Made by a program: the position numbers and the translations under genes. A DNA stretch of 64,000 nt from Rhynchopus sp. YZ270_cl-10 (taxonomy: Eukaryota; Euglenozoa; Diplonemea; Diplonemida; Diplonemidae), in the NCBI GenBank assembly GCA_964035575.1, contig OZ037916.1:1178001-1242000 (forward strand), given 5' to 3'. The number at the start of each line of letters is the position of its first letter. Position 1 is the stretch's first letter. A model generated the notes under the pieces. It saw only the letters and a list, made by a program, of their open reading frames with translations, made no database searches and was not told the origin of the DNA. This document shows positions 55,801 through 64,000 of this stretch, piece after piece.

Positions 55801-58800
55801 GAGTGCGTGCCGCCGTACTCTGGACGCCGCTTCATGGGGAAGGCAACGTGCACGCTGGACGAGTGCACCGCACACGGCGCCATCTGTAGCAACCGTGGGC
55901 AGATCTGCCAAGACCCAAACACCTCACCCGACAGCATTGGCGACTGGACCTGCGAGTGCGTGCCCCCTGCCACAGGCTCAGCGCGTGCAGAGGTAGCGTC
56001 GTGTGTGTTTTCTGGAGAGTGCATCACACAGTCCTCTGTGTGCACAAGCTCTGGACAGACATGCCAGGATCCGCAAGAAGCCAAAACAAACGACTGGCAG
56101 TGTGTGTGTGTCGCACCCTCAGTCGGTGTTGCGACAGGGAAAGCCGCAACGTGCGAGATTGACGAATGCATCCAGCACGGTGACATCTGCCAGTCTGTGG
56201 GTCAGCTTTGCCACGACCCGAACCCCCTTGGCTCGAACCTCGGGGATTGGATGTGTCGCTGTGTCGGCTCCTCCGCCACAGGCACGTCTGTGGGCAAGGC
56301 TGCCACTTGCGTTTTGGATGAGTGTGCAACGTCTGGGCAGGTGTGCCTCACTGTGGGCCAGGAGTGTCACGACCCTAACATCGACCCCGAAAGCACCGGC
56401 GACTGGGTGTGCTGGTGCCCGAACACGTCACCAAAGCAGCAACAGCAGGCAGGTGTCGCAACGTGCACGAACTACGAAGGCATGTGTTCAAGCCAGGGCA
56501 CCATCTGTTCTACTGCCGGCCAATACTGCTCCGATGAAGTGAACGCAACTACGTGGTCGTGCCACTGCCCGGACCCTCACATGGGGAATGCTTCTTCGGA
56601 GGCCGCAACGTGCACCTACGACGAGTGCGAGACACACGGCGATGTATGCGAGATGGCGAACCAGCGTTGCGTTGACAAGAAAACGGACATATCGAGCACA
56701 GGTGACTGGAGTTGTGTTTGTAACGCACCACTCGAAGGATCCGCAACTGCACGTGCAGCGGTGTGTGCGTACATGGGAGAGTGCACGGCTAACGCTATTG
56801 TTTGCACAATGACTGGACAAGACTGTTACGACCCATCTCCGACAACAGACGACTGGATGTGCATATGCAGGGAGCCGAACACTGGCGTTCCTGGAACACG
56901 TGCCCCCGCAAGCTGTGAACTTGACGAGTGCAGAGTGCACGGAGACATCTGTAGGGAAAACGGACAAGTGTGCGTGGACTCCGACAAGAGCCTGACGAGC
57001 ACACGGGACTGGGTGTGTGCCTGCCTCCCTCCTGCGACAGGCCATGCGGTTGCCAGCGCTGCTTCTTGCGAGTACTTCGGAGAATGCGTCGATGTGTTCG
57101 CGACGTGCACGGAAGCTGGACAGAGCTGCATTGACCCCACAGAGCAGGCAAATGATTGGGAGTGCCAGTGCACCCCGCCGTTCCAGGGACGCAGCACAGG
57201 CGGGCCAGCATCGTGCACGTATGATGAGTGCATCACGCACACAGCCACTTGTGCGGAAGCTGGGCAGTTGTGTGTTGACCCGAAGCCGACGCAGTCCTCT
57301 GTCGATGACTGGCGGTGTGAATGCATTGCCCCTGCCATTGGGGTGGGCATTGGGAAGGCAGCGGTGTGCACGAACCAAGGGGAGTGCTCGAGCAATGGTG
57401 CCACCTGCGCTGCTGCAGGGCAGACGTGTGTTGACCCAGATGTGAACATGCAGCACGACTGGGAATGTGTCTGCATCTCTCCACAAGTAGGTAGCGCACG
57501 TGGTGCAGTTGCAGCCTGTTATTATGACGAGTGCCTTGCGAACGGGAACGTGTGCACGGATAAGCTGCAGATCTGCCACGACATGGTTCCTTCCATGGAC
57601 TCTTTGAACGACTGGGAATGTAGCTGCACTGCACCCTCAGTTGGCTCTGCAGTGATGGCACCTGCAACATGCATGACGGATGAGTGTCAGCAGCACGGGA
57701 GCACCTGCGGGGCTTCCGGACAGACGTGCCACGACTCAGACAGGACGACACCCAACAACTGGATGTGTGGATGCATTGCACCACAGTCGGGCACTGCCAC
57801 GGGTGCAGTGGCTTCGTGCGACTACAACGAATGCAGCGTGAATGCAGGAAGTTGCACAGTTGTTGGGCAGCTGTGCGATGACCCGAACACATCCCCGAGT
57901 AGCTTGGGTGACTGGACCTGCAACTGCCAGGCCTCAGGGGAAGGCTCTGCTACAGCACAGGCTGCGACCTGCGTGTACACAGGTGAATGCATCGAGAAGG
58001 CAAGTGTCTGCACCGGATCAGGACAGGTATGTTCATCAGCCGCTTTAGTTTATTCACACTTCTCTCCTCCACACGCAGGCCTGCTCGGATCCGAACACGA
58101 ACACCCCCGATGACTGGGAGTGTATTTGCATTGCACCTCTCTCGGGCACTGCAAGTCTCAGCGTGGCAACGTGCACCTACGATGAATGCCAGACGAAGGG
58201 AAATATTTGCACCGACGCGGGCCAGAGTATGCTACACTGTTTCCTCTTCCTTCTTCTACATTTGTTCTTCACAGTTTGCCGCGACGACAACACGGGCATC
58301 ACTGGTACTGACAACTGGAGCTGCATCTGCCCCACCACGGGCGCGACGTCCAAGGCAGGTGTCGCAGTGTGCAAGCACGACGAATGTGTCGTGAACGGGA
58401 AGACGTGCTTGGAAGTGGGCCAGCAGTGCTTCGACCCGAACACCAACCCACAGGTTCTAGGTGACTGGATCTGCAAGTGCACGGGCTCTTCGACGGGCTC
58501 TGCAGTGGGTCGTGCATCTGCTTGCGAGTACCAAGGCGAGTGTCACACAAACGCAGCCATCTGCACGCTGGCAGGTCAGACGTGTCATGACCCAGACATC
58601 AGCAAGACTGGAGACTGGGTGTGCATGTGTGCACTGCCCTCGTCAGGTGCATCACAGGTTGCGGGTCCTGCGCACTGTGCGTACGATGAGTGCTCTGTGG
58701 GCGGCGGCCGGGAGTGCTTGGCGTCTGGGCAGAAGTGTGTGGATGTTGTGCCTTTGTCCACAAGCCTGGCAGATTGGATCTGCGAGTGCACGGGCACCTC

Positions 58801-61800
58801 TACGGGCATTGCCACTGCTGCTGTCGCTGTGTGCAACTACACTGCAGAGTGTGTCGTACAAGGCCCGTCGTGCGCAAACACAGGACGTACTTGCGTCGAC
58901 CCAGACCCCCTCGTGTCGGGTAATGCACGTTGCGAGTGTGCCTCGCCCTCAAGACAGAGCACAACTACCGACTCGTGCGTCGTGGACGAATGCCAGCTGT
59001 ACGGCACTGTCTGCTCTCGGGAGGGACAAGGTATGCATGTGGTTTCCCTCCCTTTCACACCAATCACTCACAGGTTGTAACGACCCCGACCAAAGCGCAC
59101 TGTCCCTCGGGGACTGGACATGCACCTGCATCAGAGCTAACGAGAAAGGAACTGGTACAGCGCAGCCTGCCACGTGCACTGTGGATGAGTGTTACGGGAA
59201 CGCAGTGTGCTCGGATGCAGGCCAGGTGTGCAAGGACACGAACAGCAGCTCCTCCAGCAGGGGTGATTGGTCGTGTGTGTGCCAGGGTGCGGGGAGCGGA
59301 CAGGCCCTTGCGTCTGTGGCTGTGTGCAGCTACACTGGTGAGTGCAAGGCCATCTCGAGCACGTGCACCGCAGTGGGCCAGGTGTGCTCCAACTTCGAAG
59401 GCGGGTGGGAGTGTGGCTGCCTTTCGCCTCTCTTTGGGAAGGCAAAGAGCAACGCAGCTGCGTGCAGGCTGGACGAGTGCACCACACACTGGAAGGTGTG
59501 TGCCGAGGCTGGACAGCGGTGCGAAGATGTCAACACTGCCACAACGAGCAAGGGTGACTGGCGGTGCGTCTGTACAGGCAGTTCCCAGGGCTATGCTGTG
59601 GCACAGAAGGCGACGTGCGCGCACTTCGGAGGGTGCGCGAAACATGAGGCGACGTGCACGGACAAGGGGATGTCGTGCGTCGACAACGCAGTCAACAGCA
59701 ACGACTGGGAGTGCGGGTGTGTGTCCCCCCAGGTGTACATGACGGAGGGTGGCCGGGCTGGGTGCTTCCTTGACGAGTGCGCGCTGTACAAGATGGTTTG
59801 CAATGCTGCAGGGCAGACATGCCACGACCCGTCCTCTGCAGAGGGCGACTGGACGTGTCTGTGCGTGGCACCCTCTAAGGGGTACGCCACAGCGAAGGCA
59901 GCAGTGTGCACGGAGTACGCAGAGTGCGCAACGCATGCGGATGTGTGCACCTCCTCTGGACAGAGCTGCTACGACCAGACTGGGTTGGAGGTCCTTGGCG
60001 ATTGGGGCTGTGCCTGTATCGAGCCCTTCACTGGAAAGGCGGGCAGAGCGGCTGCGGTGTGCACGCTTGACGAGTGTGTGCAGCACGGGTCGGTGTGCAA
60101 CGCACAGGGGCAGACGTGCCACGACCTCAACCCCGCAGCGACGAGTCTGGGAGACTGGCGGTGCACGTGCCCCGGTATGCAGAGCGTCTCTGCCGTCGCG
60201 AAGCCTGCGGTATGCCTGCTGGATGAGTGCATCGCGCTCGACCGCAGTGCTGTGTGCGCGGCAGCGGGGCAGCACTGCGTGGACCTGAACCTGTCTCCCA
60301 GTGCCCTCGGGGACTGGATGTGTCAGTGCATCGGTGGTGTGGGGCGTGCCGTCGCGTCGGCTGCGCAGTGTGTCTTCATAGGCGAATGCGCAGACCACGC
60401 AGCAACGTGCACAAATGCAGGCCAGACGTGCACAGACCCGAGCGACGCTGCGGACGACTGGTCCTGTCTGTGTGTCAACCCTGCTGCTCAGGTATGCCAT
60501 GTTCACAACCTTCTTCTTAACTACAAACATCAGGTCGGCACCGACGGGAAGCTCTCTGTGTGCGAAGTCGATGAGTGCAAAGCACACGGCACGACGTGCA
60601 GCGTATGTTCTTACCTTCCCACTTCTGTCTTAATTACCGTTCACAGGATGCCGGCCAAGAATGCGAAGACCCGAACATTGCAGGCAACAGCCTCAGCGAC
60701 TGGAAGTGCCTGTGCCCCGGTGCGAGCACTGGGGAGGCGACAGCGCAGCAGGCTGAGTGCAGGTTCAACTCGACGTGCTCTGGCAACGGTGTTGTCTGTA
60801 CCGCATCTGGACAGCAGTGCATTGAGGCGGGCGAGAGCTGGGAGTGTGGGTGCGTTGCACCTGCCACAGGTGCGACGACGCGTGAGGGTGCGACACGGTG
60901 CAGTGTCGACGAGTGTCTCCTGCATGGTGCTGTGTGTACATCAAAGGGGCAGACGTGCTCGGACCAGTCGCAGTACGACAGCCTCGACGACTGGCTGTGC
61001 ACATGCGAGGGATCTGGCGAAGGTGCGGCAAGGGCGAAGGCAGCTGTCTGCGAGTACGAACCGCTGACGCAGTGCTCCGTGCACGCACACGAATGTGAGG
61101 CTGCTGGACAGGCGTGCAAGGACACCGACGGCAGTTGGATGTGTGTGTGTCCCGCACCCCTCTCGGGCAGTGCTGTGGGCGGCATTGCGGTGTGCGAGGA
61201 CCTGGGCGAGTGTTTCCTGTACGCGAAGAACTGCACAGACCAGGGGCAGACTTGTGAAGACCCGAGCCGTGTTAGTAATGGCGACTGGCGCTGCGTGTGC
61301 CCTGCGCCCAAGGTGGGTAGCGCGCAGGCCGCACCAGCTACGTGTGCAAGCTTTGTGGAGAACACTGCTAAGATCCTTGTTCTTCTCGAGAACGCCTACG
61401 ACGATGTGGTGGCACGCGAAGCAGACCTACGTGAAGCCATTCGCAAGGCGTACGGACTCGACTCGGGTGAGGTCTTCGGACGGCGCATGCGCTTCTTCAC
61501 ACGCATGGCGGCAGGCGGCAGCAAGGACACGTTGCTTGCAGAGTTTATAACAGCGCTCAACACCGACAGCGACAGGACCGGTCCTGACACTGCACCCACA
61601 GTTCATGCAGGGGAAGGCAACGTGCGTCTTGTTTCGTGGCTTGCCGTGGACTCCTCCTCCACACGTGTGGCGAGCATTTTGGCGACACCCACCAACGCCG
61701 CCTCGCAGGTGGAGGTTGAGTTCGTCGGTGGCTCCGAGGAGGAACGTGAGGCGTGGCTGCAGGCGGCAGCAGTATCCACAGCAGAGCTCACCAGCGCCCC

Positions 61801-62827
61801 TGGCGTGCAGCTCATCAACGAGAACGTCACCGTGCACAACACCACACCCGACGTCGTGCACATCGCGTCCAGCGCGGTTGACTCAGTCAACGACACACAC
61901 ACACGCGTGGGGCTGCGCTTTGCACAGCGCTCCCTCGTGTCAAGCTCCCTGACAAACACGCTGAACGCGAGAAGCAGCCCTGAGCAGGTGAGCAGCACAC
62001 TCAGCGATGCCAACTTTGCGCCTGTCTCCTCTGTGCTGAGCACGTCGGACTGTGGGGATGCTGCATGCACGGATCAGACGTGCACAGATACTGACGGCAC
62101 TGCGGACGGCGCGTTCACGTGCACATGCATTTCGCCTGCGAGTGGGACGGCACAGAACGGTGAGGCTGTGTGCACGACACCTGCACCGGACACGAATGCT
62201 CCTGAGGTTGCGGCTGCTGAGGACGACAGCGACGACGACGTGGCGGGGATGGCGCGCCTGACAGGCATTCTCGTGTTCTGCGCCATTGGCTGTGTTGTGT
62301 GTGTGCTCTTTGTTGTGATGGTGTACCTCTGCGTGTCGAAGCCTAGCGGCGGGCACAAGGACCCTATTGCAGAGGACAAAGACGACTTTGACAAGGACCG
62401 CGCAGTCTCCGTTGTGCCCGTCGACGAGCCAACTGCGTACCCAGTCAAGATGGCACCACCCCTCAGGGAAGGAGAAGACCTTACTGTGCAGGGGCAGTAC
62501 GTGCCTGGGAGTGGGTCGCGCAACTTCAGGGACGAAGCGGGGAGTGGCGCTGTGCACAACTTCCGCGACGACCCTGTGCTGAACCACAGACAGGTCACGC
62601 CGAACAGAGACCCCTACAGAGGTGCAGGCGACACTTCATTCATGACCCCACACGACAAAAGCCACCGCACACACTTCGGCAGCGCCACCGTGGACCCGGA
62701 CTTTGCACCCTCAGGGCCCTTCGTGCCTCCGATCATCCCCACCACCACTGCCCTGAACCCGCTCCAGAGTATTCCTGCTGCCAACCCACTTCAAGAAATC
62801 GCACCAAACACCACTGGATGGGTGTAG
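43846..62827 (+). CDS. Giant modular type I surface protein: Cys-rich, Calx-beta-like and six-Cys repeats
   Basis: Exons 43846-58026, 58079-58226, 58275-59030, 59074-60491, 60534-60602 and 60647-62827 join in frame to about 6,250 residues. The start MLNCDRRSYVRPALAGVLLC is a signal peptide (about 28 residues); the frame is open 126 nt further upstream, but that part lacks an ATG and crosses an acceptor-like CTTCAG. Residues about 30-960 are sushi-like and TCxDxxCC-ending Cys modules. Residues about 962-2744 are 16 Calx-beta-like repeats of about 112 residues, each with TTEAGGTATFTVxL, NWNVPQTVTVTGVDD and VTNLDND signatures. Residues about 2745-5760 are 60 six-Cys modules of about 50 residues (DECxxHGxVC, AGQxCxDPN, GDWxCxC). 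A unique juxtamembrane domain, one more Cys module, a membrane span (about 6060-6086, LTGILVFCAIGCVVCVLFVV) and a 165-residue tail with repeated NPLQ follow. Probably a calcium-dependent adhesion or surface-coat protein; function inferred. Confidence 0.88.
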
Positions 62828-62891
62828 ATCAGGGCCGGGGATGGGGTTGGGGCAATACATAAAACCGAACGAAATCATCAAGGTACCGTTC

Positions 62892-62912
62892 CAAACGGGA
62901 AATGCCCGTTTG
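62892..62912 (+). repeat. Perfect short hairpin 65 nt after the giant gene's stop
   Basis: CAAACGGG and CCCGTTTG pair around AAATG. Its position suits a 3' UTR structure, but no role can be shown. Confidence 0.5.
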
Positions 62913-63048
62913 TCTAGAGAAAAAAAAAATCATAGTTAGAACCCTACTGGTGTCATTAGGCGTCTTGGTGCCTGCATCAGTGATATTATTTTTGTTTTTT
63001 TTCAAAAAAAAAAAAGTTCAAAATTGTACCCATTTTTTTTTGTTAGTG

Positions 63049-63079
63049 AGATGTGTGTCCGTGAGGACCTTTCGTCTTT
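63049..63079 (+). repeat. Class C stem-loop repeat with swapped inner helix
   Basis: AGATGTGT, GTCC, loop GTGA, GGAC, CTTTCGTCTTT, then CAAGTTTTTT. The inner TGTGC/GCACA helix of class C is replaced by GTCC/GGAC. Confidence 0.65.
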
Positions 63080-63659
63080 CAAGTTTTTTTAGTTATTTAA
63101 ATGCTTCGGCTAGAGAAGCTTCATTCCACCTCAAGAGACCCTTTCTCTCCGTTCCCTTTAGGGTTTTATCCATTTTCACTTTTCCGTAGAAACAATAGCA
63201 AAAGAAAAATATTAGAATTTAGAAGCCAAGTGTTATGCATTTTTTCCGAAAAAAAAAGAACAGAAAAGAAAAGACAAACAAACATTGGATCATTTCACAA
63301 AGTGTCAATCACACAGGTTTGCATTGTTCCAATGAGTTTTCTAAATAAAAAAAAACACAACACAAAAAAGAGTGCATACCTTCCAGTTCGTGCGATTTCT
63401 GTAGCGAGGGTTGCAACTTTATTAGAATGGACAGGTTGGGTTGGGCCAACAACAGGTAGGCTGCGTTTTTTTCTTTTTTCTTTTTTCTTTTTCTTTTTCT
63501 GCAGCGAAACTGCCTATTGGTCGATCCAGACGTCTTCTCAGCTCTTCTCCTTTCTCCCCTGTTGTTTTGATTACTCTGCTCACACCCCATCCCGCTTTCC
63601 CACCCACACCACCACAAAGGATGCTGCGCGACACACATTGTGTCACGTTAACACAGTAG

Positions 63660-64000
63660 ATGTCATTGCAGTACCAGCCCCACAGCCACAGCCACAACCA
63701 CAATCACCACAGCCACAGCCACCATAATCACAGCCACAGCCACAACCACCATAATAGCCACAACCATAGTCACAGCCACAACCACCAGCAGCACTCGGGG
63801 CACAACCACTCTCGACATGGCGAGGTATGGAAAAGAAAAAGTGCACACAAACCAAAACAACTAACAACACAGAGAAGAAAAGGGAACGGAAGGGGCCACG
63901 GCGAGCACAGACAGCAACACCTCTCGCAGCAGCAGATGCTGGAGCAGACGATAGGGAACATGCAGCACACACACACGTCGTTCCACCCGCTGTCCTCGAC
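63660..64000 (+). CDS. His-rich protein, 5' part only (runs off the window)
   Basis: The ATG at 63660 follows AACACAGTAG, an acceptor-like site. It opens MSLQYQPHSHSHNHNHHSHS and continues as a 40-residue array of His alternating with Ser and Asn, ending HNHSRHGE at 63824. A 48-nt in-frame intron 63825-63872 (GTATGG to CAACACAG) is likely by its donor, length and 3' end; the next exon reads RRKGNGRGHGEHRQQHLSQQ and is still open at the window edge. If unspliced, the frame is also open. The His array is a probable metal-binding segment and recalls HSHGG/HNHGG of the gene at 39319, although that one is Gly-rich. His-rich loops also occur in ZIP and CDF zinc transporters, which cannot be excluded. 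Confidence 0.6.
   Translation, partial: MSLQYQPHSHSHNHNHHSHSHHNHSHSHNHHNSHNHSHSHNHQQHSGHNHSRHGEVWKRKSAHKPKQLTTQRRKGNGRGHGEHRQQHLSQQQMLEQTIGNMQHTHTSFHPLSS

Larger units (their letters stand above)
62828..63659. other. Intergenic region after the giant gene
   Basis: No gene seen. It has a perfect 8-bp hairpin at 62892-62912, a class C stem-loop at 63049-63079, and T/A runs. GTTAACACAG at about 63656 immediately precedes the next start. Confidence 0.55.

Noticed and set aside
44019-61067. Many long frames on both strands within the giant gene, including 868 codons at 58461-61067 on +
   Set aside because: They follow from high GC and repeated codons. Part of the 868-codon frame is the true reading frame after intron 3; the rest is an out-of-frame shadow.

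Overview
The window looks like nuclear DNA of a free-living flagellate protist. Genes are GC-rich, and most spliced genes carry only one or two very short introns. Fifteen of seventeen inferred introns begin GTATG, and most are 42-59 nt. Every gene I can support lies on the + strand. Nearly all have a pyrimidine-rich AG a short way upstream of the ATG, as expected if mature 5' ends are made by spliced-leader trans-splicing. Two tandem calflagin-type EF-hand proteins and a CCCH zinc-finger protein of a type I associate with kinetoplastids fit the same picture. My best guess is a euglenozoan, perhaps a diplonemid. This is inference; no rRNA, tRNA or intact spliced-leader gene is present to settle it.

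Layout. 0.2-3.0 kb: ubiquitin-like/WD40 protein split by a 1.55-kb intron. 4.4-6.2 kb: two near-identical EF-hand genes. 6.8-10.0 kb: a kinesin with an unannotated-looking last exon. 11.4-16.7 kb: two paralogous MATE transporters, only one with an intron. 18.9-20.8 kb: a TPR/leucine-rich-repeat protein. 21.0-21.6 kb: an uncertain small membrane protein. 21.7-23.5 kb: a six-exon Gln/Gly/Tyr-rich protein with Lys-Gly and Ala-Glu tails. 26.1-27.0 kb: the CCCH protein. 27.0-39.3 kb: a 12.3-kb gene desert rich in homopolymer runs. 39.3-41.3 kb: a His/Gly-rich triple-repeat protein. 42.5-43.6 kb: a DHHC palmitoyltransferase. 43.8-62.8 kb: one giant gene for a surface protein of about 6,250 residues. 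It has a signal peptide, Cys-rich N-terminus, 16 Calx-beta-like repeats, 60 six-Cys modules, one membrane span and a 165-residue tail. 63.7 kb to the end: the start of another His-rich gene.

The most unusual content is between the genes. More than 40 copies of short (about 35-70 nt) stem-loop repeats fall into at least five classes. Several share the loop ACGAGAG and a closing helix AAGRTG with CATCTT, swap inner helices, and show compensatory base changes. All copies I saw point the same way as the genes. Four MITE-like elements with TA target duplications are also present, one inserted in the tail of a stem-loop repeat.
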